Source: Planktothrix paucivesiculata PCC 9631
GTDB lineage: Bacteria; Cyanobacteriota; Cyanobacteriia; Cyanobacteriales; Microcoleaceae
NCBI RefSeq assembly: GCF_900009265.2
Contig: NZ_LR735014.1
Span: forward strand, 11,716-55,291
DNA: 43,576 bases
Direction: 5' to 3'
In this document: positions 27,278 to 35,738 of the stretch, piece by piece
Layout: the number at the start of each line of letters is the position of its first letter
How positions within the stretch are numbered: the stretch's first letter is position 1
Notes under the pieces: generated by a model
Database searches by the model: none
What the model saw: the letters and a program-made list of their open reading frames with translations, nothing else
What the model was told of the DNA's origin: nothing
Position numbers and translations under genes: made by a program

Positions 27278-27460
27278 TTAGGGTTTAAATTCAGAAGATT
27301 GAGGCAGTTTCCCAAATAACGATTTTTGCCAGATAAAAATTCTAATTGCACTTAAACAAAACAACCCCATCACTCCCGCTAAAGGGTTTTTATCAATTCC
27401 AGTAATAGCCTCAGAAACGGTTTCAGAATAATTAATTAACTGCCCAACATTAATGATATC
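27278..27460 (-). pseudogene. Truncated duplicate of the CPBP protease gene (C-terminal part)
   Basis: About 145 bp at 27314-27460 are a close copy of 27829-27975, the 3' end of the neighbouring CPBP gene. Read leftward it encodes INVGQLINYSETVSEAITGI, then DKNPLAGVMGLFCLSAIRIF and IWQKSLFGKLPQSSEFKP with a stop at 27278-27280. The intact gene ends with SLFKRLS instead, so the tails have diverged. The copy stops exactly where the AGGACTTACGCA element begins, so the rest of the paralogue was lost or never duplicated. It lacks the catalytic motifs and is surely non-functional. Confidence 0.85.
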
Positions 27461-27546
27461 AGGACTTACGCAAGCAGGCTATATATAGCGTGTCAAAAGT
27501 AGGCGATCGCATATCAATGATAATAGCAATCGCCCTAAAAAGTCCT
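27461..27546. mobile_element. Small MITE-like inverted-repeat element
   Basis: The 86-bp segment starts AGGACTTACGCA and ends AAAAAGTCCT, giving 7-bp terminal inverted repeats (AGGACTT/AAGTCCT), with a second internal pair GGCGATCGC/GCAATCGCC around a short loop. The AGGACTTACGCA motif is, as I recall, a frequent end of small mobile repeats in cyanobacteria. Boundaries are approximate. Confidence 0.4.
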
Positions 27547-27559
27547 AATTATTTATTTT

Positions 27560-27666
27560 CCCCCCAATGTTGGGGGCTAGGGGGCTAGATGGCTTGAAAT
27601 GTATAGTGTTTAGACAGATTTCTCAAGCAGCAATATTTGCCCCCTAAATCCTCCAAAATTGGGGGA
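27560..27666. repeat. Inverted repeat pair (CCCCCTA...GGGGGA type)
   Basis: The arm at 27560-27584 read in reverse complement (CCCCCTAGCCCCCAACATTG then GGGGG) resembles the arm at 27640-27666 (CCCCCTAAATCCTCCAAAAT then TGGGGGA). The 107-bp unit looks like a small palindromic mobile repeat. Confidence 0.5.
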
Positions 27667-27813
27667 CTTTAAGAGGTTGTCCTGTTAAAGTGATCTCGTT
27701 TGAGTTAGCTCTTTGTCAATGGTTTAATCATTACAAATTACAACATCACTATAAATGGTTGAATTATTTATAACAATCCGTTTCAGTTTTTGAAAAATTC
27801 TGTCTAACCCGAA

Positions 27814-28689
27814 TTAACTCAATCTTTTAAATAACGATTTTTGCCAGATAAAAATTGCGATCGCACTCAAACACAATAACCCCATCACCCCCGCTAACGG
27901 GTTTTTATCAATTCCGGTAATAGCTTCAGAAACGGTTCCAGAATAATTAATTAACTGCCCAACATTAATTATATAATAACCCCAAACCAAACCCCCATGT
28001 AATCCCATAGGTAAACCCAACCAACCGGAGGGACTTAGGCGTAAAGTATTAGAAGAAGCCGGAAAAAAAGCTAATTTGGAGATAATTAATATTAATCCTA
28101 ATAACACTAATCCGGGAAATTGTAAAGCAGTTCTTTGAATTTCTGCTAAAGGTTTAATAAAATGTAACCCCGCAAAAATTATACTATTAATTCCTAAAGC
28201 AATTTTAGGGTGATAATCCCGGTTTAGTTCATCGAGTAACCATCCCCGAAAAAATAATTCTTCAGCAAACCCAATTCCCAGGGCAACTAAAAACCCTTCT
28301 AAAATAATTCTTAAAAAATTAGGGTTTGCAGGTTGCCATATTACCCAACCGAATAGAGATTCTATGATAAATAATCCCATTAAACTGAATAATCCTAATA
28401 ATAATCCTTTAATATAATTTTGATAATTTTTAGGATTAAAAACTAAACCATAGCGAGTTAGGGGGTGAGATTCACGATAAATTAATTTTGCCCAGAAATG
28501 AATTAAAATAATAAACTCGATATAAAGGAAAATTAACGTAATAATACTAACAAAATTGCGATCGCTAACAAACAAATAAAAAGGTGCCGCCAGGGGAAGC
28601 CAAAGCAACACCAAAACTAGGAGAAAAATAACAATTCTCAGAAAAGCAGGATATTCTCTTAGAAATTCAAGATCGTATTTCAAACCCAT
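27814..28689 (-). CDS. CPBP family intramembrane metalloprotease
   Basis: A 291-aa polytopic membrane protein of the CPBP (Abi/CAAX protease) family. The signature E-E-x-x-x-R motif is in AEELFFRGWLLDEL, and the second motif F-x-x-x-H is in FAGLHFIKP. At least six hydrophobic segments are visible (for example IVIFLLVLVLLWLPLAAPFY and GLLLGLFSLMGLFIIESLF). Eukaryotic relatives process prenylated proteins; bacterial roles are diverse and often unknown. clpS lies 20 bp upstream on the same strand, so the two probably share a transcript. A partial duplicate of this gene's end lies downstream. Confidence 0.9.
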   Translation of the reverse strand: MGLKYDLEFLREYPAFLRIVIFLLVLVLLWLPLAAPFYLFVSDRNFVSIITLIFLYIEFIILIHFWAKLIYRESHPLTRYGLVFNPKNYQNYIKGLLLGLFSLMGLFIIESLFGWVIWQPANPNFLRIILEGFLVALGIGFAEELFFRGWLLDELNRDYHPKIALGINSIIFAGLHFIKPLAEIQRTALQFPGLVLLGLILIISKLAFFPASSNTLRLSPSGWLGLPMGLHGGLVWGYYIINVGQLINYSGTVSEAITGIDKNPLAGVMGLLCLSAIAIFIWQKSLFKRLS

Positions 28690-28709
28690 TATCCTATAGT
28701 TGAGATGGT

Positions 28710-28991
28710 TTATTCATCGGGTTCAATAGTGCTAATGAGTCCATGATTTTTTAAGGTTTCGCAGTAAAATTCCGCGTGTTCTTGAGCGCAAGTAATCACC
28801 AAGGCAAGATTATTAGTATGGGCTTCCATCATAATACTCACCGCTTGGGGTTGAGTTAAACTGGGAACCGTTGTCATCAACACTTGGACAACATACTCCA
28901 TGGAATTATAATCATCGTTATGTAGTAAAACCCGATAACGGGGGGCAATTTTTCTAACGGTGGCACTCTTTTGTACTGTCTCAACAGACAC
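28710..28991 (-). CDS. clpS: ATP-dependent Clp protease adaptor ClpS
   Basis: A 93-aa ClpS adaptor, which delivers N-degron substrates to the ClpC/ClpA chaperone. The conserved LLHNDDYNSMEYVVQVL block with the substrate-binding N-D-D, then SIMMEAHTNNLALVITCAQE and HAEFYCETLKNHGL, give a full-length protein. Cyanobacteria usually have two ClpS forms; this short one corresponds to the canonical type, but which paralogue it is cannot be told. It is upstream of the CPBP protease gene with a 20-bp gap and divergent from the Roco gene. Confidence 0.93.
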   Translation of the reverse strand: MSVETVQKSATVRKIAPRYRVLLHNDDYNSMEYVVQVLMTTVPSLTQPQAVSIMMEAHTNNLALVITCAQEHAEFYCETLKNHGLISTIEPDE

Positions 28992-29165
28992 GGCTTTTTC
29001 TCCTTTTTGAAAAATTGAAAGGGTTGAGGGTAAATAGACTCTATGAATAATCAGACTTTATACAGTTTAATCAATCATTGCGATGGCGACAAGGTTGTTG
29101 AGGGTTGATGCTTGTTCAGTCGCAATCGGAGTTAAAGTATTGAACAGTAGTATCCGTGATGGCTG

Positions 29166-32093
29166 ATGACAGAGGAAGAACTGCAACAACTAATCGAACA
29201 AGCAGCTAGGGAAAATTGGACAGAACTGGATGTGTCTGGCAATGAGTTAAGGGTTTTGCCCCCGGAAATTGGGAAACTGCATCAACTCAAAAAACTGTTC
29301 CTGGGCAAATATATTGAAGACAAAGACGGTTATACCTCAGTTATTGGCAACCCGTTAACAGCCTTACCAGGAGAAATTGGCCAACTTACGAATCTTGAGG
29401 AACTGCACATTGTTAAAAATCGTTTAACTGGTCTACCTGTAGAAATCACTCAACTCACCAATCTGCAAACCCTCGACCTGAGTAGCAATCAACTCAGCAG
29501 TCTACCTGTAGAAATCACTCAACTCACGAATCTGCAAACCCTCGACCTGTGGAACAATCAACTCAGCAGTCTGCCTGTAGAAATCACTCAACTCACGAAT
29601 CTGCAAACCCTCAACCTGGGTAACAATCAACTCAGCAGTCTGCCTGTAGAAATCACTCAACTCACGAATCTGCAAACCCTCAACCTGTGGAACAATCAAC
29701 TCAGCAGTCTGCCTGTAGAAATCACTCAACTCACGAATCTGCAAACCCTCAACCTGGGTAACAATCAACTCAGCAGTCTGCCTGTAGAAATCACTCAACT
29801 CACGAATCTGCAAACCCTCGACCTGTGGAACAATCAACTCAGCAGTCTGCCTGTAGAAATCACTCAACTCACGAATCTGCAAACCCTCGACCTGAGTAGC
29901 AATCAACTCAGCAGTCTACCTGTAGAAATCACTCAACTCACGAATCTGCAAACCCTCGACCTGTGGAACAATCAACTCAGCAGTCTGCCTGTAGAAATCA
30001 CTCAACTCACGAATCTGCAAACCCTCAACCTGGGTAACAATCAACTCAGCAGTCTGCCTGTAGAAATCACTCAACTCACGAATCTTAAAAAGTTGGACTT
30101 GCGGGGAAATCCAGTCCCCATTCCCCCTGAAATTTTAGGCTCCAAAAATCTATGGGAAAATCCGGGTGATGTGCAAGAGATTCTAAATTTCTATTTTCAA
30201 GTTCAAAATCCCCAGGAAACTGAACCACTTTATGAAGCAAAATTCTTGATTATTGGTGAAGGGGGAGCAGGTAAAACCTCCCTCGCAAAAAAAATAGAAA
30301 ATGAAGCCTATAAACTGCAAACCGATGAGAACTCTACCCAAGGCATTGATGTGATTCAGTGGCAGTTTATCGGCTCAGAGGGACAGAAAGTTCGAGTCAA
30401 TATTTGGGATTTTGGCGGACAAGAAATTTACCACCATACCCACCAGTTTTTCCTAACTGAGCGCTCTCTGTATGGATTAGTGGCCGATACACGGGAGGAA
30501 AATACCGACTTTTTCTATTGGCTGAAAGTTGTTGAACTTTTGAGTGATAATAGTCCAGTTTTGATTATTAAAAATGAAAAACAAGAGCGTCAGTGCCAAA
30601 TTAACGAGCGCCACTTGCGTTCAGAATTTACCAAGTTAAAGGATATTCTCTCAACAAATTTAGCGACCGATCGCGGATTATCGGAAATAAAAAAAGCCAT
30701 TCAATACCAAATTAGTCAACTTCCCCATATTGGCACTCCCCTCCCTAAACTTTGGGTGAGAATTCGTTCTGCTTTAGAGAACGATTCTCGCAACTATATT
30801 AGTGAGGAAGAATATTATCGCCTGTGTCAAATTAATGGCTTAACAAATCGCCCCGAAATGCGACAAATCAGCCGTTATCTTCATGACCTGGGAGTCTGTC
30901 TGCACTTCCAAAATGATTCCCTCTTAAAAAAGACAGTAATTCTAAAACCGGAATGGGGAACAAAGGCAGTTTATAAAGTTTTAGTAGATAATCCAACAGT
31001 TCAGAAAAATTTAGGCTGTTTTACCCAAGCCGATCTCGCCGATATTTGGAAAGATATTCAATATGCCCAAATGAGGGATGAACTATTACAGTTAATGATG
31101 CGGTTTAAACTCTGTTATGAAATTCCGTGTCGTCCCCAAACCTATATTGCTCCTCAATTGCTTTCTGCAAATCAACCGGAATATGATTGGAATGATCAAC
31201 AAAATCTGATTCTGCGCTATGAATATGAATTTATGCCAAAAGGGATTCTCACTCGCTTTATTGTGGAAATGCACCGCTTAATTGAGGAACAAAAACAGGT
31301 TTGGAAACATGGTGTGATTCTTAATAATAATAATCGAGCTAAGGCGGAAGTGATTGAATGCTACCGCTATCATAAAGGGGAAATTAAAATTCGGGTTTCT
31401 GGGTTCCATAAAAAAGAGCTTCTCTCTATCATTAATAATAAGTTCGACGAGATTCATCAATCCTTTGAACGCTTGCAATATAAAACTTTAATTCCCTGTA
31501 ATTGCTTTAAATGCAAGGACAACCCCGATCCCGAAAACTACCCCTTGGATCGCCTTTATAAATATCTTCAAGATAACCGACCCACAATTGAGTGCAGCAG
31601 CAGCTATGACAGGGTAAATATTCGAGGTTTGATTGATGATGTGATAGAACCTATATATAGAGAAAGGGATTCTTTTGATTCCTTTCCCCCGTCGTCCAAT
31701 AAACGACAACAACACATTAACATTAATATTGGTCAGGAGAATCCAACCATGTCTACTAATTATCTAACGCATTATGGTTCTGGCGATAATGTCGGAAACG
31801 TCGCAGGGGATAAGGTGACACACAACATCTATAATAATCAGGAGATTCAGCAAACAAGCCAAGAAATTAACGTTTTGCTGAGTACCATTTCCCAAAACTA
31901 TGAACCGAATACACCCGCCGGACAAATGATGATTGGTGCGAAAGCCATTGAGATCGTTGACCAAGATCCGACCCTCAAAAAAAGGGTAATGGGTGCTTTG
32001 AAAAGTGCAGGGGAAGAAGCACTAGAACAAATGATTGAACATCCCGCCGCTAAAGTGTTTATAGCAGGTGCAAAAGGCTTTATAGACCCATAA
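29166..32093 (+). CDS. Leucine-rich-repeat Roc-COR (Roco) protein with extra C-terminal domain
   Basis: A 975-aa signalling-type GTPase. Residues about 1-330 are leucine-rich repeats of 23 aa (QLSSLPVEITQLTNLQTLDL-type units), ten of them almost identical. The Roc GTPase follows: P-loop GEGGAGKTS at 364-372, G3 motif DFGGQE at about 415, and a N-E-K at the G4 position instead of N-K-x-D. The COR region extends to roughly 830 and contains WVRIRSALENDS and LHDLGVCLHFQND. The last 130 residues are an unusual tail: a linker with GSGDNVGNVAGDKVTHNIYN, then a helical domain (AGQMMIGAKAIEIVDQDPTL). Roco proteins act as dimeric GTP-dependent scaffolds, often with another effector domain; here no kinase is present. 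It stands alone, divergent from clpS. The target is unknown. Confidence 0.93.
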   Translation: MTEEELQQLIEQAARENWTELDVSGNELRVLPPEIGKLHQLKKLFLGKYIEDKDGYTSVIGNPLTALPGEIGQLTNLEELHIVKNRLTGLPVEITQLTNLQTLDLSSNQLSSLPVEITQLTNLQTLDLWNNQLSSLPVEITQLTNLQTLNLGNNQLSSLPVEITQLTNLQTLNLWNNQLSSLPVEITQLTNLQTLNLGNNQLSSLPVEITQLTNLQTLDLWNNQLSSLPVEITQLTNLQTLDLSSNQLSSLPVEITQLTNLQTLDLWNNQLSSLPVEITQLTNLQTLNLGNNQLSSLPVEITQLTNLKKLDLRGNPVPIPPEILGSKNLWENPGDVQEILNFYFQVQNPQETEPLYEAKFLIIGEGGAGKTSLAKKIENEAYKLQTDENSTQGIDVIQWQFIGSEGQKVRVNIWDFGGQEIYHHTHQFFLTERSLYGLVADTREENTDFFYWLKVVELLSDNSPVLIIKNEKQERQCQINERHLRSEFTKLKDILSTNLATDRGLSEIKKAIQYQISQLPHIGTPLPKLWVRIRSALENDSRNYISEEEYYRLCQINGLTNRPEMRQISRYLHDLGVCLHFQNDSLLKKTVILKPEWGTKAVYKVLVDNPTVQKNLGCFTQADLADIWKDIQYAQMRDELLQLMMRFKLCYEIPCRPQTYIAPQLLSANQPEYDWNDQQNLILRYEYEFMPKGILTRFIVEMHRLIEEQKQVWKHGVILNNNNRAKAEVIECYRYHKGEIKIRVSGFHKKELLSIINNKFDEIHQSFERLQYKTLIPCNCFKCKDNPDPENYPLDRLYKYLQDNRPTIECSSSYDRVNIRGLIDDVIEPIYRERDSFDSFPPSSNKRQQHININIGQENPTMSTNYLTHYGSGDNVGNVAGDKVTHNIYNNQEIQQTSQEINVLLSTISQNYEPNTPAGQMMIGAKAIEIVDQDPTLKKRVMGALKSAGEEALEQMIEHPAAKVFIAGAKGFIDP
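29421..30110 (+). repeat. Ten 69-bp LRR DNA repeats, nearly identical
   Basis: Units start at 29421 and then every 69 bp from 29490 to 30042. The middle units differ only in the last codons (encoding DLWNN, NLGNN, NLWNN or DLSSN) and one base in the Leu-Pro codons (CTACCT or CTGCCT). The order of variants repeats: the block SSN, WNN, GNN at 29421-29627 recurs at 29835-30041, exactly six units (414 bp) later, including the rare CTACCT. This shows array growth by unequal exchange of multi-unit blocks. Confidence 0.95.
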
Positions 32094-32309
32094 AAATAAT
32101 TTGATCTTGTGTTGATCTGCTTGTTTGTGGCGGTTCTGATTCGCTAAAGTAATCATGGGGTGAGCGATCGCCATCCCTAGACAGACAATATTAACAGTTG
32201 AGCGTTCTCTGCTGAGTGTCAAGCCCCACACCGGACATCTAAACGCGATAACATATTAGAAGGAATATACTCTACTCTAGTTTGAGTGTTTCAACCCGGT
32301 TGAGTTAAT

Positions 32310-32828
32310 ATGAGACGTAGAAACAAAATGGCACCTGCTAAACCTTCACTCTTTAATTACACAGCTTTAGCAGTAATTGGCGGGGTACTGATTTTAGGAA
32401 TTGGGATTGGAATTGCGATCAGTTCCACCACCACCTTAAATCCATCCAACGTAGCCTCTAGCCAATTTATTGACCAAAATGCACCGAATACCGAAACCTG
32501 TATTAAATTCGGTGCCAGTGCAATGGTCACCGATCTGCGTGTCTTTGTCACCCTAAACCCCTTCAATGTCTATGTCACACAGCCCAAACTCCAGCCGGGA
32601 TGTGTTCTGCGTACCAGTAACTGGGCAATTTTAAAACAACGGAATCTGTTAAATAATGAACAAGAGCGAGATTGTAGACAACGCATGAATACCTTTGGAT
32701 TTACCGGGGAATTGGAAACTAATCCCACCATTAATTGTATTTATCAAAATGATGGTGCCGCTAACCTGTTTATTAACCAACCCGGAAGCATTCAACCGCC
32801 CACTCGGTCAGAAACAGAGCGATTTTAA
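32310..32828 (+). CDS. DUF3172 family protein, membrane-anchored
   Basis: A 172-aa protein with one N-terminal membrane segment (YTALAVIGGVLILGIGIGIA, residues about 18-40) and a soluble domain with four cysteines: ETCIKFGASAMVTDLRVFVT, QPKLQPGCVLRTSNWAILKQ, RDCRQRMNTFGFTGELETNP and NCIYQND. From memory this matches DUF3172, a small family found across cyanobacteria; the cysteine spacing would allow disulfides outside the cytoplasm. Function is unknown. The start at 32310 was kept; an ATG at 32328 would only remove six residues. Confidence 0.8.
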   Translation: MRRRNKMAPAKPSLFNYTALAVIGGVLILGIGIGIAISSTTTLNPSNVASSQFIDQNAPNTETCIKFGASAMVTDLRVFVTLNPFNVYVTQPKLQPGCVLRTSNWAILKQRNLLNNEQERDCRQRMNTFGFTGELETNPTINCIYQNDGAANLFINQPGSIQPPTRSETERF

Positions 32829-32852
32829 ATTGCAACAGGGAACAGGGAATGG

Positions 32853-33006
32853 GGAATGGGTAATGGGTAATGGGTAATGGGTAATGGGTAATTACGAATT
32901 ACGAATTACGAATTACGAATTACGAATGGGTGATGGGGAATAGAAAGAGTTTACCTCCCCTGCTTCCCCTGCTTCCCCTGCTCCCCCTGCTTCCCCTGCT
33001 CCCCAT
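32853..33006. repeat. Cluster of three short tandem repeats
   Basis: Four TAATGGG heptamers (32861-32888), five TACGAAT heptamers (32893-32927) and six imperfect 9-mers of C-(T)-T/C-CCCCTG type (32954-33006) lie one after another in the gap between two convergent genes. The TAATGGG units also occur at 35736-35804, and the GC-rich 9-mer recurs at the right edge of the window. Confidence 0.9.
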
Positions 33007-33022
33007 TCAACTGAATGCAATA

Positions 33023-33520
33023 TTAAAGACCAATTACATACTTTTGCCACTCTTTATTCATACCGCTTTTAACGTGCCGAGTCACCTCAAAATAGAGGCT
33101 ACTATGGGGTTTGCGCGGTGGGGTACGCAAGGTCATTCCCGCCTCTTTGGGGGTGCGACTGCCCTTTCTGACATTACAGCAAACACAGGCGGAAACCAAG
33201 TTTTCCCAGGTATCCCCGCCCCCACGAGATCGGGGAATCACGTGATCTAGGGTTAAATCCTCTCCGGTGTGACCACAGTATTGACAAGAGTGGCTATCTC
33301 GGTGCAATATATTTCTTCGGGTAAGGGGAATATCTTTATAGGGAACTCGAACATAGTGGCGCAGCCTAATCACGGTGGGCAATGGAAAATCGGGGAGAAG
33401 GAATTTTCCATTATGCTCAACCTGCTCGGCTTTTTCTTTGAGTAATAAGACAACCGCCCGTCGCCAAGTCGTAATATTGAGTGGCTCATAGGAGGCGTTC
33501 AATACCAAAACACTACCCAT
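33023..33520 (-). CDS. HNH endonuclease
   Basis: A 165-aa HNH nuclease of the common cyanobacterial stand-alone type. N-terminal MGSVLVLNASYEPLNITTWR and AVVLLLKEKAEQVEHNGKFL precede a zinc-stabilised HNH core: CQYCGHTGEDLTLDHVIPRS with the D-H pair, RGGGDTWENLVSACVCCN with the Asn and second Cys pair, and KGSRTPKEAGM. Proteins of this form are near-universal in cyanobacteria, suggesting a housekeeping role, but the substrate is not known. It is divergent from alanine racemase (73 bp). Confidence 0.92.
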   Translation of the reverse strand: MGSVLVLNASYEPLNITTWRRAVVLLLKEKAEQVEHNGKFLLPDFPLPTVIRLRHYVRVPYKDIPLTRRNILHRDSHSCQYCGHTGEDLTLDHVIPRSRGGGDTWENLVSACVCCNVRKGSRTPKEAGMTLRTPPRKPHSSLYFEVTRHVKSGMNKEWQKYVIGL

Positions 33521-33562
33521 TGGCTAGATTTTGCGATAAGATTTGACCGATATTAACACAGC

Positions 33563-33582
33563 TTAACCCCTTCAGGGGTTAA
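33563..33582. promoter_or_regulatory. Perfect palindrome upstream of alr
   Basis: TTAACCCC-TTCA-GGGGTTAA, an 8-bp perfect inverted repeat with a 4-base loop, 11 bp before the alr ATG and within the 73-bp divergent region between the HNH and alr genes. It could be an operator, or an RNA hairpin that lowers alr translation, since no separate ribosome-binding site lies between it and the ATG. Confidence 0.45.
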
Positions 33583-33593
33583 ACGACAAAAAT

Positions 33594-34799
33594 ATGCTGA
33601 GTGGAAAATCTATTTCTATTAAAAACACGACTTTGCTCAATTCGGAAATAGAAGTTGGGATTCGTCAACGGGCGTGGGTGGAAGTGGATTTAGATGCGAT
33701 CGCAGAAAATATCCGCCAGATTAAGGGTTTATTATCTCCCCAAACAAAATTAATGGCGGTGGTCAAAGCCGACGCCTACGGACATGGGGCGGTTTCCGTG
33801 GCGAAAACCGTTTGTCAGGCGGGGGCGGAGTGGTTAGCCGTTGCCACCCTCCCAGAAGGGATAGAATTGCGGGAAGCGGGTATTAAGCAACCGATATTAC
33901 TCTTGGGGGCGATCCATACGGCCGAAGAAGTGCAAGCGATCGCCCATTGGCAACTTCAACCCACTTTATGCACACCGCAACAGGCATTATTATTCTCAGA
34001 AACTTTAAATCAATTAAATCAATCTTTAGCAGTTCAAATTAAGATTGATACGGGAATGTCACGGTTAGGAACTCCTTGGCAACAAGGGTTAGAATTTTTT
34101 AAATTAGTTCAACGATTACCTAATTTAGAATTAGCCGGAATTTATTCCCACTTTGCCACGGCCGATAGTCCCGATCCCACGGTGATGCGACAACAACATT
34201 ATCGGTATGAAAATGTAATTAATGAAATACGAGATCATTGGCAATCTGATTCTGATCTCCAATTTCCCTTATTACATATTGCCAACTCGGCGGCAACATT
34301 AGCAGATAGGAATTTACATTATGATATGGTGCGAATTGGATTAAGTCTTTATGGTCTTTATCCCGCAACTCATTTAGCATCTGTAGTTAGTTTAAAACCC
34401 GGGATGCAAATTAAAGCCCGGGTCACACAAGTTAAAACCATTGAAGCCGGAACAGGAGTCAGTTATGGCTATCAATTTATTGCCAAAAAACAAACCAAAA
34501 TTGCCGTGATTGGAATTGGTTATGCCGACGGCATTCCTCGTAATCTTTCTAATAAAATTAAAGTCTTAATTCGAGGTCAATGGGTGAATCAAATTGGCAC
34601 AATTACCATGGATCAAATCATGTTAGATGTGAGTAATATTCCAGATTTACAAGTCGGGGAAGTCGTTACATTATTAGGTAAAGATGGAGAATATTCGATT
34701 TCTGCCGATGATTGGGCGAATACCATTGGTACAATTTCATGGGAAATTTTATGTGGATTTAAACATCGACTTCCCAGAGTTAATATTATGAATAAATAG
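33594..34799 (+). CDS. alr: Alanine racemase
   Basis: Interconverts L- and D-alanine with PLP, supplying D-Ala for peptidoglycan. At 401 aa it has normal length with a slightly extended N-terminus. Motifs: AWVEVDLDAIAENIRQIKGL, the PLP lysine in VVKADAYGHGA, SRLGTPWQQG, YSHFATADSPD, MVRIGLSLYGLYP, the catalytic Tyr in AGTGVSYGYQF and IAVIGIGYADGIPRNLSNK. The gene precedes a cation efflux gene with 18 bp between, so they are likely co-transcribed though functionally unrelated. Confidence 0.96.
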   Translation: MLSGKSISIKNTTLLNSEIEVGIRQRAWVEVDLDAIAENIRQIKGLLSPQTKLMAVVKADAYGHGAVSVAKTVCQAGAEWLAVATLPEGIELREAGIKQPILLLGAIHTAEEVQAIAHWQLQPTLCTPQQALLFSETLNQLNQSLAVQIKIDTGMSRLGTPWQQGLEFFKLVQRLPNLELAGIYSHFATADSPDPTVMRQQHYRYENVINEIRDHWQSDSDLQFPLLHIANSAATLADRNLHYDMVRIGLSLYGLYPATHLASVVSLKPGMQIKARVTQVKTIEAGTGVSYGYQFIAKKQTKIAVIGIGYADGIPRNLSNKIKVLIRGQWVNQIGTITMDQIMLDVSNIPDLQVGEVVTLLGKDGEYSISADDWANTIGTISWEILCGFKHRLPRVNIMNK

Positions 34800-34817
34800 T
34801 TATTTAGGATATCCGTT

Positions 34818-35738
34818 GTGGTTCATCATCACTCCCATAATCATTCCCATAGTCATGCCCCAAAAACCTATACCCGGGCCTTTCAGATCGGTATCGGTTT
34901 AAATATTGGCTTTGTTTTGATTGAGGTAGCCTTTGGATTAATTACCCAATCCCTGGCACTACTAGCCGATGCCGGACACAACCTGAGTGATGTTTTGGGG
35001 CTGTTACTGGCCTGGGGTGCTAGTTACCTGGGGCAGCGTCCGCCCAATCAAACCTATACCTATGGTTGGCGGCGATCATCAATTTTAGCCGCCCTACTCA
35101 ATGGAATTCTGCTCCTGCTGGCAATGGGAGGCATTACCTGGGAAGCCTTGCGCCGACTCCAAGAACCCACTCCCGTGCCGGGCATGACCTTGATTTGGAT
35201 CGCTGGGGTGGGAGTCGTGATCAATACCCTGACCGCCCTCTTATTTTTCTCCGGGGGTAAGAAAGACATTAATATTCGGGGTGCGTTTCTGCACATGGCG
35301 GCCGATGCCTTGGTTTCTCTGGGGGTGGTGTTCGCGGGCATAGCCATTCTGTTAACGGGGTGGCTATGGTTTGATCCTGCTATCAGTTTAGTGATTGTGG
35401 TAGTAATTGTGGTAGGGACTTGGAACCTACTGCGGGATGCCCTAGGATTAATTTTAGATCGAGTACCCAAGCACATCGAACCCCTGGCAGTAAGGACTTT
35501 TCTGCAAGAGTTACCTGGGGTGGCACAAGTCCATGATCTTCATATTTGGGGCATGAGTACCACAGAAACGGCCCTGACAGCCCATTTGGTGATGCCCGAA
35601 GGCTGCCCAGGAGATGGCTTTTTAACCCATATCAGCGAGGAATTGCATCATCACTTTGACATCGACCATCCCACCCTACAAATTGAAACTGGGGATCAGC
35701 ATTATCCTTGTCTCCTAGAGCCTGATCATATTGTGTAA
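34818..35738 (+). CDS. Cation diffusion facilitator, zinc-type exporter
   Basis: A 306-aa CDF transporter (CzcD/ZitB group) of the inner membrane with six predicted helices. The N-terminus is His-rich (VHHHSHNHSHSHAPK), as in zinc exporters. The transport site has HxxxD in helix 2 (ADAGHNLSDVLGLLLAWGA) and HxxxD in helix 5 (HMAADALVSLGVV), the pairing expected for zinc selectivity. The C-terminal cytoplasmic domain holds GVAQVHDLHIWGMSTTETAL. Translation starts at GTG 34818. The stop codon TAA is also the first unit of a TAATGGG tandem repeat. It lies 18 bp after alr. Confidence 0.93.
   Translation: MVHHHSHNHSHSHAPKTYTRAFQIGIGLNIGFVLIEVAFGLITQSLALLADAGHNLSDVLGLLLAWGASYLGQRPPNQTYTYGWRRSSILAALLNGILLLLAMGGITWEALRRLQEPTPVPGMTLIWIAGVGVVINTLTALLFFSGGKKDINIRGAFLHMAADALVSLGVVFAGIAILLTGWLWFDPAISLVIVVVIVVGTWNLLRDALGLILDRVPKHIEPLAVRTFLQELPGVAQVHDLHIWGMSTTETALTAHLVMPEGCPGDGFLTHISEELHHHFDIDHPTLQIETGDQHYPCLLEPDHIV

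Larger units (their letters stand above)
27157..27813. other. Repeat-rich 657-bp intergenic region
   Basis: Contents from left: a palindrome of the GAAACCGGGTTT family at 27213-27227, a truncated CPBP gene copy (27278-27460), a small inverted-repeat element (27461-27546), a second inverted-repeat element (27560-27666) and about 150 bp with nothing recognised. The 12-mer AGGACTTACGCA occurs at both 27192-27203 and 27461-27472. Confidence 0.7.

Noticed and set aside
29502-29906. 134-aa antisense open frame across the LRR array
   Set aside because: The repeated DNA has no stops in this frame, so it simply mirrors the 69-bp repeats.
29421-30110. CRISPR-like appearance of regular repeats
   Set aside because: Units are contiguous in-frame LRR codons without spacers; no cas genes are near.
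32930-33250. 106-aa rightward open frame starting in the Leu-Pro-rich repeats
   Set aside because: Its start encodes the CTTCCCCTG repeat and its end lies antisense to the HNH gene.
35060-35476. 138-aa antisense open frame in the CDF gene
   Set aside because: Shadow of a GC-rich membrane protein gene; no conserved features.
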